Source: an uncultured bacterium (GTDB lineage Bacteria; Patescibacteriota; Minisyncoccia; Phycocordibacterales; PALSA-1337). From it: a DNA stretch of 38,274 nt. Under the pieces are notes generated by a model, which saw only the letters and a list, made by a program, of their open reading frames with translations, did no database searches and had not been told where the DNA came from. This document shows positions 1 to 7,864 of this stretch, in pieces. The number at the start of each line of letters is the position of its first letter. The first letter of the stretch is position 1. The stretch spans positions 1 to 38,274 of the forward strand of contig CAIMKX010000047.1 of NCBI GenBank assembly GCA_903842025.1. The letters run 5' to 3'. A program made the position numbers and the translations under genes.

Positions 1-81
1 ATTCGTATGAGTCATATTGAGTACGCCAAAATCATGCATGAAAGCAAGCAAAAATTATTCGCCGCCATCAAGAAATGCTAA
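1..81 (+). CDS. C-terminal fragment of an unidentified protein (cut by window edge)
   Basis: The first frame is open from the window edge to a TAA and encodes about 26 residues ending in LFAAIKKC. I do not recognise it. The stop lies 13 nt before the left inverted repeat of the IS982-like element, so it could be the intact end of the flanking gene or a gene cut by the insertion. With so few residues, it could also be a chance open frame. Confidence 0.25.
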   Translation: MRMSHIEYAKIMHESKQKLFAAIKKC

Positions 82-93
82 ACTCATTTGAGG

Positions 94-921
94 CTCATCT
101 TACGATGGGAGAATACTCTGAAATCTACCACAGACTCAAACTTCAAAAACACGAAAACGCCAAAGGTCGCAAAAATCTAATTCACAATATTGACGCTCTT
201 ACGCTCGGCCTTCTCAAACAATCTCATGGCATCGCAACCAAGAAATCACTCTTTGAAATCATTGCTCCAAATTGTTCCTACAAAACCCTGGTGGTTTCCA
301 TTAACCGTTGTCTTGAACTCTTGAAGAAAATCATCTGCTTCATCATGATTGGAAACCGTCGTGATTGTCATCTGGTCAAGCATACCGATTCAACCGACCT
401 GCCGGTCTGTTCAATCCGTAAAGCTAAACGCCACAAGACAATGAAAGAATTGGCTTCATGGTCAAAATCCAGTAAAGGTTGGTTCTATGGCTTAAAGCTT
501 CATCTTTCAGTCGATCTTCTTGGTAAGATTGTCGGTCTGTACTTCACTACCGGCAAAACCGGCGATCGGGATATTCTGAAAGTCATGAACAAGGACTTGA
601 GAGGTATATTCGTGGCTGACGCCGGATATGTCTCAGAAAAGCTTGAACGGGAATTCTTCATTGAAAATGAGAGAATGCTTCTCACCTGCACCAGAACGAA
701 TATGAAAAAGATCGCCACCCTCGATGATATTGAATTGTTGAAAACCCGCATGAGGATCGAGGACAACTTTGGTAACTTGAAACAGTTCCACAACCTGGTG
801 AGTACAGTCTGCCGATCCATCAAAGGATACCTAACCAACTACATTTCATCCGTTTGTGCTTACATGATCGCCTAATTGTTTGTCAGTTTATTAACCCGTG
901 TTTCTTTGTATCGTAAGTGAG
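94..921 (+). mobile_element. IS982-like insertion sequence
   Basis: The element is bounded by imperfect terminal inverted repeats. The left end reads CTCATCTTACGAT (from 94). The right end, read inward on the minus strand, is CTCACTTACGAT (921 down to 910), which matches apart from one base missing. The single transposase gene fills the interior. I see no clear target-site duplication next to either end, so the boundaries may be off by a few bases or the insertion may be old. A 24-bp copy of the left end recurs in inverted orientation at the last bases of the window. Confidence 0.6.
105..875 (+). CDS. IS982-family DDE transposase
   Basis: The enzyme would cut and rejoin the ends of its own element with a DDE (RNase H-like) active site. 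The three acidic residues can be placed: the first in DSTDLPVC, the second in VADAGYVS, and the Glu in RMRIEDNFGNLK, with the usual Arg/Lys spacing after it. The stretch GWFYGLKLHLSVD is typical of IS982 relatives. The ORF track opens at 75, but an ATG at 105 lies just inside the presumed left inverted repeat and gives MGEYSEIYHRLKL, which I prefer. At about 256 residues it is slightly short for the family but reaches past the catalytic Glu to a natural-looking end, so it may be functional. It stands alone with no accessory gene. Confidence 0.8.
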   Translation: MGEYSEIYHRLKLQKHENAKGRKNLIHNIDALTLGLLKQSHGIATKKSLFEIIAPNCSYKTLVVSINRCLELLKKIICFIMIGNRRDCHLVKHTDSTDLPVCSIRKAKRHKTMKELASWSKSSKGWFYGLKLHLSVDLLGKIVGLYFTTGKTGDRDILKVMNKDLRGIFVADAGYVSEKLEREFFIENERMLLTCTRTNMKKIATLDDIELLKTRMRIEDNFGNLKQFHNLVSTVCRSIKGYLTNYISSVCAYMIA

Positions 922-1152
922 AAAAACGAAAACTACAGCCAACTGTGGCTATTTGGGGTGGAAATGAAATCAGGGAGTTGGGGTGTTTCGTAATTCGGGG
1001 TAATTACTAAGAAAATCCCAAATCTCAATGTCAAAATCCTATGAATTTGGGTTTGGTCATTTCTTAGGTTAATTAGAAATTAGGTAATTAGAAATTTGTT
1101 TGTATGAATCCAAATTACCTGGATTATCCATCAAATGTAGTATGATGTAAGC
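876..1152. other. Intergenic region between the IS and the sigma factor gene
   Basis: No gene is visible. The first 46 bases hold the right end of the IS. Around 1065-1100 there is a short AT-rich tandem run of TTAATTAGAAATTAGG-like words, a common kind of intergenic filler. A TATGAT hexamer at 1141-1146 lies six bases before the ATG of the sigma gene. The matching -35 is poor (CCTGGA at 17 bp). If it is the real -10, the sigma message would be leaderless. Confidence 0.4.
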
Positions 1153-1749
1153 ATGTCGCCAGAAACCGCCGAAACATCCTATTCTTCGCAAACTGACGAG
1201 CAATTGGCCGAAAAATGCCGGAAACAGGACGACCAGGCTTTTCAGGAACTCATGAACCGCTATGTCCGGCAGATCTTGAATTTTGCCAGACAATACGCCA
1301 AAGCCTCCGAAGACGCCGAAGACATCACCCAAGACACTTTCTTCAAAGTCTGGAAAAATATTAAATATTACACCAAAGGCCGGATGTTCAAGCCTTGGCT
1401 CTATGCGATAGCCAGGAACACTGCTCTCGACCAGATCAAAAAGAAAAAGGCCTTGCCATTTTCCGATCTCGACGACAAGGAAAACGATTTGTCTTTTGCC
1501 GATACCGTCGAGGATCACGAGCCTTTGCCGCCGCAAATCTTCGAGACGAACTTCCTGACAGGCAAACTCAGCGACGCTCTCGAAGTCATCCATCCCGATC
1601 ATCGGGCCATCCTTATCCTTCATTACAAAGAGGAAATGACCTTTGACGAGATCGCCTCGATCGTGAATAAACCCATGAATACGGTCAAAAGCTGGCACCG
1701 AAGGGCCCTCATCAAGCTTCGGGAAGAGTTGGCGCACCATATCGAGTAG
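1153..1749 (+). CDS. ECF-type sigma-70 family RNA polymerase sigma factor
   Basis: A 198-residue extracytoplasmic-function sigma factor that would direct RNA polymerase to a specific promoter set. Region 2 covers about residues 28-95 and includes the polymerase-binding and -10-reading segment around EDAEDITQDTFFKVWKNI. Region 4, about 137-192, is a helix-turn-helix with TFDEIASIVNKPMNTVKSW and the usual RRALIKLREEL end. Regions 1 and 3 are absent, as expected for ECF factors. The start is an ATG six bases after TATGAT with no Shine-Dalgarno sequence, suggesting a leaderless message. It heads a same-strand run of membrane and export genes, which suggests that it controls this operon. No zinc-finger anti-sigma gene is recognisable; the next gene, a small membrane protein, is the only positional candidate. 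Confidence 0.9.
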   Translation: MSPETAETSYSSQTDEQLAEKCRKQDDQAFQELMNRYVRQILNFARQYAKASEDAEDITQDTFFKVWKNIKYYTKGRMFKPWLYAIARNTALDQIKKKKALPFSDLDDKENDLSFADTVEDHEPLPPQIFETNFLTGKLSDALEVIHPDHRAILILHYKEEMTFDEIASIVNKPMNTVKSWHRRALIKLREELAHHIE

Positions 1750-1767
1750 GCCTGTCGTACTAAGGCG

Positions 1768-2181
1768 ATGCCAAATGATTCCGCCAAAACAAAAGTCAAG
1801 GATGATTCCTGCCGGAGGATCGTCTGTTGCGTCATGCGGAAGGTCGAGCGAATAGAGATCAGACGTTCACGCATCAGGGCGATCGTTGGCGGCATCGTCT
1901 CCCTGTCGGTCGTTGTCGCCTTTGTTCCGGCGATCAGTTATGTTGTTTCCGTCGTTTTCCAGTCCGGTCTTATTTCTTATCTTTCTCTTATTACGACTGA
2001 CAGCTCCGCCATTTTTAGTAATTTTGGCGATTGGCTCCTTTCCGTCACCATGGTTTGGCCGGTCACCGGCAGTATCATCTTTATCGGGCTCCTCCTTATC
2101 CTGATCAACGCCCTTCGCTATATGACCGGATATTTGTCTTCAGTCTCCGTTTACCAAGAGCGCATGTCGAGATACGCCTAA
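1768..2181 (+). CDS. Small two-helix membrane protein, possible sigma partner
   Basis: I do not recognise a family. The 137-residue protein has a basic, cysteine-containing N-terminus (CRRIVCCVMRKVERIEIRRSR), a hydrophobic segment at about 37-62, a polar linker, and a second one at about 95-116, ending in a short polar tail. By the positive-inside rule both termini would be cytoplasmic. It starts 18 bp after the ECF sigma stop, and its own stop is five bases before the next start, so it is co-transcribed. Position directly after an ECF sigma gene is where anti-sigma factors usually sit, and the basic tail could contact the sigma factor, but no known anti-sigma motif is present. That role is inference only. 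Confidence 0.7.
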   Translation: MPNDSAKTKVKDDSCRRIVCCVMRKVERIEIRRSRIRAIVGGIVSLSVVVAFVPAISYVVSVVFQSGLISYLSLITTDSSAIFSNFGDWLLSVTMVWPVTGSIIFIGLLLILINALRYMTGYLSSVSVYQERMSRYA

Positions 2182-2186
2182 ACCAC

Positions 2187-2669
2187 ATGAACCTCAAACA
2201 TTTCTTTCATAACCAAGCCACTTCCAAGATTATCCTTATTTTGGCCGTTTTACTGGTCATCTTGGTCATTTTCCAAGCCGGCCTGACGGTCGGATTCCGC
2301 AAGGCCAGTTTCGCCTGCAATTGGAATGATTCATTTCTTCAGGGCCCCAATAACCCCCGCTCCATGTTGGCGCCTTTCATCAATGACAAGGATGATTTCA
2401 ATCCGCACGGCGCCATTGGCCAGATCATCTCGACCAGTCTCCCGGTAATCATGATCAAAGGACAGGACAACCTTGAAAAAGTCATCCATATCGGGCCCAA
2501 TACTGCCATAAGAAATTTTCGTCAGACCGCTTCGACTAGCGATCTTACCGTCGGACAAAATATCATAGTCGTTGGAGAGCCCGACGACAGCGGCAACATT
2601 CAAGCCGTGCTTATCAGGATCATACCGGCTCCGCCCAACACCCGAGTCGCGCCTTTCCAAGCCCAATAA
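2187..2669 (+). CDS. Membrane-anchored DUF5666-like protein
   Basis: A 160-residue protein with one N-terminal transmembrane anchor (about 13-33) and an extracytoplasmic part. The C-terminal half has the alternating pattern of DUF5666/OB-like domains, with LTVGQNIIVVGEPDDSGNIQAV resembling the 'vGd.V.V.G..dg.i.A' core. The ORF track opens at 2031, but that extension is read from the upstream gene in another frame. The ATG at 2187 lies five bases after the previous stop and begins right before the anchor. Proline-rich C-terminus (IIPAPPNTR). Function is unknown. Its place between a sigma factor and an adaptor/ABC pump suggests an envelope role, perhaps sensing or assisting export. Confidence 0.7.
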   Translation: MNLKHFFHNQATSKIILILAVLLVILVIFQAGLTVGFRKASFACNWNDSFLQGPNNPRSMLAPFINDKDDFNPHGAIGQIISTSLPVIMIKGQDNLEKVIHIGPNTAIRNFRQTASTSDLTVGQNIIVVGEPDDSGNIQAVLIRIIPAPPNTRVAPFQAQ

Positions 2670-2692
2670 TATTATCCAACTATCTACTTATC

Positions 2693-4498
2693 ATGAACTT
2701 CATAAAATCAATCACAACCAAAGTCGCCGAAAACTTCAGACACCACAAGATCCGCACGTTCTTTGTGGTGATAATCTTGGCGCTTGTCGTTTATGGGATC
2801 TATAAGACTTATTTTGTGGCCGCGGCCGTCCCGCAATACACACTAACCGCCGTCCGGACCGGCTCCATCATCCAGACCGTCACCGGCAGCGGCCAAGTCT
2901 CGGCCTCCAACCAGACCGATATTTTGAGCCAAGCCTCCGGAGCCATTACCTCCATCAAAGTTTCCGTCGGCCAATCGGTCAAGACCGGCGACCTCATTGC
3001 CACGATCGATTCCACCAACGCCGCCATCTCGCTTCAGAGCGCCAAGATCGCTTTTGCCAAACTCACCCAGCCAGCCAAGGAGACTGACCTGACCAATGCC
3101 AATAGCAGTCTGGCCAAAGCCTACGATTCCGGCTTCAATACAGCCGCCGGAGTCTTTCTCGATTTGCCGGCCATTATGACCGGAATGAAGGACCTTTTGT
3201 ACAGCCAAAACGGCTTCCTCAGCATCCAATATTCCTCATCGTTGGTGTCCTCCCTGCAGGCCTCAAGGAATTCCGTTGGACAAAGCTACGATGCCGCCCT
3301 TAGCCAATACAATCAAGTTTTGCAGGAATACGGGAAAGTCTCCCGCTCCAGCGCCACCTCGAGCCTCGATGCATTGATAGCCGATACGTATTCGACGATC
3401 AAGGCCGTCGCCCAGACAGCCACGGCCGCGCAGAACGTCATCAATCAGATCATCAACACTCAGCCGGATTATCACGCCAGCCTGTCCAGCGCCGCTCTGA
3501 CGAATATCACGACCTGGTCCAACCAAGCCAACGGCGATGTTTCCAACATTGTCGCCGCCCAAAATTCTATCCTGAGCGCCTCCAATTCCCTTTCAACATT
3601 ATTGGCCGGATCTGATGCATTGGATGTCCAATCGGCCCAATTGACCTTGGAACAGGCAGAGAGGACTTATAACAATTACTTCGTCAGAGCGCCTTACGAT
3701 GGAGTGATCGGCCGGATTCCGGTCAGCGTCTACAGTCAAGCCGGAGCCAGCACGGTGATCGCCACCATCATCGGTGAGCAGAATATCGCCAGCATTTCCT
3801 TGAACGAAGTCGATGCTGCCAAAGTCAAAGTCGGCCAAAATGTCAACATTACTTTTGACGCCATAGACAACTTGAACGCGACCGGCACGGTCTCGGTCGT
3901 CGATCAGATAGGCACAGTCTCGAGCGGAGTCGTGTCTTACGGCGTAAAAATCCTCATCAATACGGCTGATTCCAGGATCAAATCGGGGATGAGCGTCAAC
4001 ACGACGATAGTGACCCTCAAAAAAGACGACGTAGTCATCGTCCCTTCCGGCGCAATCAAAACCCAAAACGGCTCAAGTTATGTCCAAACATTCGACAATG
4101 CCCTGATCAAGTCCCTGGCGACCACGGTCGCCTCCGCTTCGACAAGAACTTTAGCCAGAAACTTCAATTCCGCAAGCTCCACCAGGGCTCTTGGCGCCGC
4201 AGCTATCAATTCCGGCTCGACAAATTCAGCCTCGACTCGGATCCCCTTGACCCAGACTATCTCCACGTCCGTTTCTCCCACAAAAGTGACCGTTACGACC
4301 GGTGTTTCGGATGACACCAACACGGAAATATTGGACGGCATCACTGCCGGTCAATACGTCGTAACCAAAACAACAGCCGGGAGCGCGGCCCAAACCACAA
4401 CAGCGCCGAGCATCCTTTCAAGTTTGGGTGCTAGGACGGGAGGAACTGCCGCGACAAGAACGACCGGCGCGGCTGGAGGCGTAAGACCGGGAAATTAG
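2693..4498 (+). CDS. HlyD/MacA-type periplasmic adaptor (membrane fusion protein)
   Basis: Adaptor that would couple an inner-membrane ABC transporter to an outer structure or to substrate capture. It has one N-terminal membrane helix (about 20-38). A split lipoyl half-motif follows (SQASGAITSIKVSVGQSVKTGD), then a long helical hairpin rich in Ala/Ser/Gln, the second lipoyl half (VRAPYDGVIGRIPVSVYSQAG), and beta-barrel and membrane-proximal domains. At 601 residues it is much longer than MacA (about 370). The excess is in an enlarged coiled-coil region and a low-complexity Ser/Thr/Ala C-terminus ending in a Gly/Arg-rich tail. Its ATPase and permease follow on the same strand. A long tail in a cell probably lacking an outer membrane suggests the adaptor does not dock onto a TolC channel; that is inference. 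Confidence 0.85.
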   Translation: MNFIKSITTKVAENFRHHKIRTFFVVIILALVVYGIYKTYFVAAAVPQYTLTAVRTGSIIQTVTGSGQVSASNQTDILSQASGAITSIKVSVGQSVKTGDLIATIDSTNAAISLQSAKIAFAKLTQPAKETDLTNANSSLAKAYDSGFNTAAGVFLDLPAIMTGMKDLLYSQNGFLSIQYSSSLVSSLQASRNSVGQSYDAALSQYNQVLQEYGKVSRSSATSSLDALIADTYSTIKAVAQTATAAQNVINQIINTQPDYHASLSSAALTNITTWSNQANGDVSNIVAAQNSILSASNSLSTLLAGSDALDVQSAQLTLEQAERTYNNYFVRAPYDGVIGRIPVSVYSQAGASTVIATIIGEQNIASISLNEVDAAKVKVGQNVNITFDAIDNLNATGTVSVVDQIGTVSSGVVSYGVKILINTADSRIKSGMSVNTTIVTLKKDDVVIVPSGAIKTQNGSSYVQTFDNALIKSLATTVASASTRTLARNFNSASSTRALGAAAINSGSTNSASTRIPLTQTISTSVSPTKVTVTTGVSDDTNTEILDGITAGQYVVTKTTAGSAAQTTTAPSILSSLGARTGGTAATRTTGAAGGVRPGN

Positions 4499-4509
4499 GT
4501 AGTTTTGTC

Positions 4510-4613
4510 CCGGTCGCAGGAGTTGTGAGGTTAAGACGCCCCGCAAACCACAAACTCAGCAGGCAAATACGCAGTTGCGCCAAAAAGGAATAATGCCAGA
4601 CTCCTGCGACCGG
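4510..4613. repeat. 14-bp inverted repeat with 76-nt loop between adaptor and ATPase genes
   Basis: CCGGTCGCAGGAGT at 4510-4523 is perfectly complementary to ACTCCTGCGACCGG at 4600-4613. The loop is unrelated to the neighbouring genes and shows no open frame of interest. The right arm ends 19 bases before the ATPase start, so in RNA the stem would sit close to its ribosome-binding region. It could be a small mobile remnant or a regulatory stem; no T-tract follows, so it is not a simple terminator. Confidence 0.55.
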
Positions 4614-4632
4614 CAAATATCAATAAGAAATC

Positions 4633-5358
<726 letters not shown>

Positions 5359-5376
5359 ATTGAAATTTACAATTAC

Positions 5377-5570
5377 AAAAAATCCCCCACCCCTCCTTAT
5401 CAGTCGGGGCACCCCCTTTTTCAAAGGGGGAATCTCCAACGATTGCACCGTTGTAAAAAGTTCTTTTTTTGTTAAAACGTTTTTTTTGAATTATCCTGCG
5501 AGTCAGATGGAGGATCCCCCTTTGAAAAAGGGGGTGTCCTGAGGCGTAGCCGAAGGACGGGGGATTTTTA
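5377..5570. repeat. Palindromic element, copy A (full length, intergenic)
   Basis: A roughly 190-bp element with inverted ends. Each end reads AAAAATCCCCC, a variable hairpin, ACCCC and CTTTTTCAAAGGGGGA, facing inward. The centre has a less conserved AT-rich core. It separates the ATPase and permease genes of the export operon and aligns with the reverse complement of copy B at 10507-10689, including TCAGATGGAGGATCCCCC on one side and TCTCCAAC on the other. In RNA it would form strong hairpins. Small open frames across it are shadows. Confidence 0.85.
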
Positions 5571-5587
5571 AATATTAACTTAACCCT

Positions 5588-6817
5588 ATGACCACCAAAG
5601 ACATCATCCACGAAACATTCTCAGCCCTGACGGCCAACAAAGTCAGAACTTCCTTGACCATGCTCGGCATTGTGATCGGCATAAGCTCGGTCATCATCAT
5701 GGTCTCGATCGGCCAGGGTGCCCAGAGCTCGATCCAGTCATCCATCCAATCAATCGGTTCAAACTTGATTATGGTTTCTCCTGGATCTTCCAGAAATATC
5801 GGCTACGGCGCTTCAAGCGCCAGAGGCTCGGCCAAAACTTTGACTATGGAAGACGTGAAAGCTATTTCTTCTCAGATTCAAAATATCTCCGCCATCTCTC
5901 CGGAAGTCAGCGGACGCTATCAGATCACCGCCAAGGGAACAAATTCCAACACTTCCGTAACCGGAGTCCAGCCGGATTATACGACTGTCCATAACATCAC
6001 GGTCGATGATGGCCTCTTCATCTCTAGCCAGAATGTCGACAATCGCTCCAAAGTCGCCGTCATCGGACCGACGACCGCTACTGATCTTTTTGGCGCCGAC
6101 ATTTCATCGGTTGTCGGCCAAAGCATTCGCATAAACGGCATGGAATTCAAGGTTATCGGCGTCACCAAATCCAAAGGCGGCAGCGGCATGGGCAATCAGG
6201 ATGACGCCGTCTATATTCCACTCTCTGCCGCCCAATTATTCCTGATCGGCGATTCGACCTACGTGACCGCCCTCAATATTTCCGCCACGGATTCGACTGT
6301 CATGACCCAAGTCCAAAAGGACATAACCGCCCTTCTTACGGAGCGCCACCACATCAAAGACAGCGCCAGCGCCGACTTCAATGTCATGAACCAGGCCGAC
6401 ATCGTCTCGGCCGCCTCGAGCGTCACCAGCACCTTCACTTTGCTCCTGGCCGCGGTCGCCGGCATCTCCCTGGTAGTCGGCGGCATCGGGATCATGAACA
6501 TGATGCTCACGACCGTCACCGAACGAACCCGCGAGATCGGTCTCAGGAAAGCCATCGGCGCCAAAGCCCGCGACATCAATGTCCAATTCCTGACCGAAGC
6601 CGTCGCCTTGACGGTCATCGGCGGAGCGATCGGCGTCTTCTTGGGCTGGCTGGCCTGCTATCTCGTCACTTATTTCGGGATTCTTGAAACTTCGCTTTCA
6701 CTCTATTCGATCGCTTTGGCCTTCGGCGTTTCGGCCATTATCGGTATAGTCTTCGGATATTATCCGGCCAGAAGAGCTTCGGGCTTGAATCCGATCGAGG
6801 CCTTGAGGTATGAATAG
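5588..6817 (+). CDS. MacB/FtsX-type ABC transporter permease
   Basis: A 409-residue permease with the MacB_PCD layout: one N-terminal membrane helix (about 17-38, SLTMLGIVIGISSVIIMV), a large extracytoplasmic domain (about 45-270), then the three-helix FtsX domain (about 280-405). The segment GGIGIMNMMLTTVTERTREIGLRKAIGA is diagnostic for MacB-type permeases, as is the ending YYPARRASGLNPIEALRYE. These proteins work by transmitting ATP-driven motion to the adaptor rather than moving substrate through the membrane. Its partners are the preceding ATPase and the long adaptor. Substrate is unknown. The ATG start is nine bases after AACTTAACC with no strong Shine-Dalgarno sequence. Confidence 0.93.
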   Translation: MTTKDIIHETFSALTANKVRTSLTMLGIVIGISSVIIMVSIGQGAQSSIQSSIQSIGSNLIMVSPGSSRNIGYGASSARGSAKTLTMEDVKAISSQIQNISAISPEVSGRYQITAKGTNSNTSVTGVQPDYTTVHNITVDDGLFISSQNVDNRSKVAVIGPTTATDLFGADISSVVGQSIRINGMEFKVIGVTKSKGGSGMGNQDDAVYIPLSAAQLFLIGDSTYVTALNISATDSTVMTQVQKDITALLTERHHIKDSASADFNVMNQADIVSAASSVTSTFTLLLAAVAGISLVVGGIGIMNMMLTTVTERTREIGLRKAIGAKARDINVQFLTEAVALTVIGGAIGVFLGWLACYLVTYFGILETSLSLYSIALAFGVSAIIGIVFGYYPARRASGLNPIEALRYE

Positions 6818-6846
6818 TTGACAACCAATCGTACCTATGGTATCAT
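6818..6846 (+). promoter_or_regulatory. Near-consensus sigma-70 promoter
   Basis: TTGACA at 6818-6823, a 17-bp spacer, and TATCAT at 6841-6846. It sits directly after the MacB permease stop and drives the small gene at 6884. The start point would be near 6853, giving a leader of about 30 nt that contains AAAGGA (6871-6876) seven bases before the GTG start. Confidence 0.75.
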
Positions 6847-6883
6847 CGGAAGCAGTCCAGTAATTTAACAAAAGGACATAGTT

Positions 6884-7192
6884 GTGCAAACTGTAGCTGA
6901 AAAGATAACAATAACCCTAGAACGGAATTCCGAGGGTGAACAAATGATTGTCATGATGTTCGGAGAGACGAAATACATCATGCTCACGGTCAAAAAAAGT
7001 ATCATGGCTGCAAAGATAGTCGAGGCTCTGGACACTGAGTTTCATGTAAAAGCGCTGATTGGAATGGCGTTTGATTATAAACTCAGCGTGGGACAGCGAG
7101 AACTCGTTTACTTTTCCGACCCCACTGTCGTCGGCATTTATATACCGTTCTCAGATCTTTTAGGTGAGGTCAGCAAGATGCTCGGTAAGTAA
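6884..7192 (+). CDS. Hypothetical 102-residue protein
   Basis: I do not recognise this protein. It starts at a GTG with a good AAAGGA ribosome-binding site and lies between a near-consensus promoter and a strong terminator, so it is a self-contained transcription unit. The sequence is a compact soluble mix of beta strands and helices (ITITLERNSEGEQMIVMMFGETKYIMLTV in the first third), with no signal peptide and no membrane segment. Its last 33 bases overlap the convergent truncated dinD. Confidence 0.7.
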   Translation: MQTVAEKITITLERNSEGEQMIVMMFGETKYIMLTVKKSIMAAKIVEALDTEFHVKALIGMAFDYKLSVGQRELVYFSDPTVVGIYIPFSDLLGEVSKMLGK

Positions 7193-7726
7193 TCCGCCAA
7201 CGGACGCCAGAAACCTGCCGTCAGTGGCGGGTTTTTTATTCTTTATCAAAGCACTATCGACACCGCGTTCATACATAATGCCGGAAAGTAATTTCTCGGA
7301 ACTTGAAAGTTTTTCACGAAGCGTAAGGCGCTCCATTTCTGCTAATCTTTTCTCAATGATTTCCTGTTTGCGCGTTTGCACCGCAAAATATGCCATGGCA
7401 AAAGCGACTGGCTCCTTATTGGGATCTCCATTCTGAGCTATAAGATAACATGCATAGCGCGTCAATGAAATGTCATCAACCTCGCGTTTTGCACCAGAAC
7501 CTAACCCGACCATTTTGTTGACATCAACAAAATGGTCATCAATCACTATGCCCGTATTCACACATGAGATTTTAGCCTTCTCTATGACTTTCAAGAAATT
7601 CCTCCACTCGTCATAGCCAAGCAATACCTGCAAATCTCGGGCAAACCAAAATTCCAGTTCATCGTCAGTCTTCTGGACATAATCATCAAAACTTTTATGG
7701 AGTTGTTGAATGATTTCCTGTTTCAT
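7160..7726 (-). CDS. dinD: DinD-like DNA damage-inducible protein, C-terminally truncated
   Basis: The N-terminal 165 residues match the DinD family: FDDYVQKTDDELEFWFARDLQVLLGYDEWRNF (a Bro-N/KilA-like fold), the DVNKMVGLGSGAKREVDDISLTRYACYLIAQNGDP core, and TRKQEIIEKRLAEMERL. DinD of E. coli is about 274 residues and RecA-inhibiting. Here the match stops at MYERGVDS and the rest (KKPATDGRFLASVGG) is encoded by the antisense strand of the neighbouring terminator. About 85 residues of the family's C-terminal domain are missing. The shortened protein may be inactive or keep a DNA- or protein-binding role. An LexA box cannot be assigned because the operator in this lineage is unknown; small palindromes lie just upstream. 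Confidence 0.8.
   Translation of the reverse strand: MKQEIIQQLHKSFDDYVQKTDDELEFWFARDLQVLLGYDEWRNFLKVIEKAKISCVNTGIVIDDHFVDVNKMVGLGSGAKREVDDISLTRYACYLIAQNGDPNKEPVAFAMAYFAVQTRKQEIIEKRLAEMERLTLREKLSSSEKLLSGIMYERGVDSALIKNKKPATDGRFLASVGGLLTEHLADLT
7194..7239 (+). terminator. Rho-independent terminator
   Basis: CCGCCA at 7194-7199 pairs with TGGCGG at 7225-7230, with a further GACG/CGTC step inside, followed by GTTTTTTATT. It starts right after the stop of the 6884 gene. The same DNA is read in the opposite direction as the final codons of the shortened dinD. Confidence 0.8.
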
Positions 7727-7729
7727 TGC

Positions 7730-7741
7730 TTACAATTGTAA
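7730..7741. promoter_or_regulatory. 12-bp palindrome beside the dinD start
   Basis: TTACAATTGTAA is a perfect palindrome ending three bases upstream of the dinD ATG on the minus strand. A second interrupted palindrome, CACAAATAATTGTG, follows about 35 bp further upstream. Either could be a repressor site, but no known SOS-box consensus is matched. Confidence 0.3.
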
Positions 7742-7800
7742 CAATGAATAAAAGTTTGTGAAGTTCCGCAACACAAATAATTGTGTGCAAATATTATTTA

Positions 7801-7830
7801 CACCATCTTAGTGATATCACTAAGATGGTG
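7801..7830. promoter_or_regulatory. Perfect 30-bp palindrome
   Basis: CACCATCTTAGTGAT is followed directly by its exact reverse complement, 30 bp in all with no loop. It sits 35 bp beyond the end of the ABC-2 permease gene and 75 bp before dinD, both on the minus strand. As RNA it would form a long hairpin. The following bases on the minus strand are AT-rich but lack a T-run, so it could be a weak terminator, a processing site, or a DNA site for a dimeric protein. Confidence 0.6.
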
Positions 7831-7864
7831 CGACGAAAACCGCTTGCCATTCGTACAACTTTTC

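Noticed and set aside
4510-4613. Integron attC site
   Set aside because: A long inverted repeat is present, but the RYYYAAC and GTTRRRY core sites are not, and no integrase is nearby.
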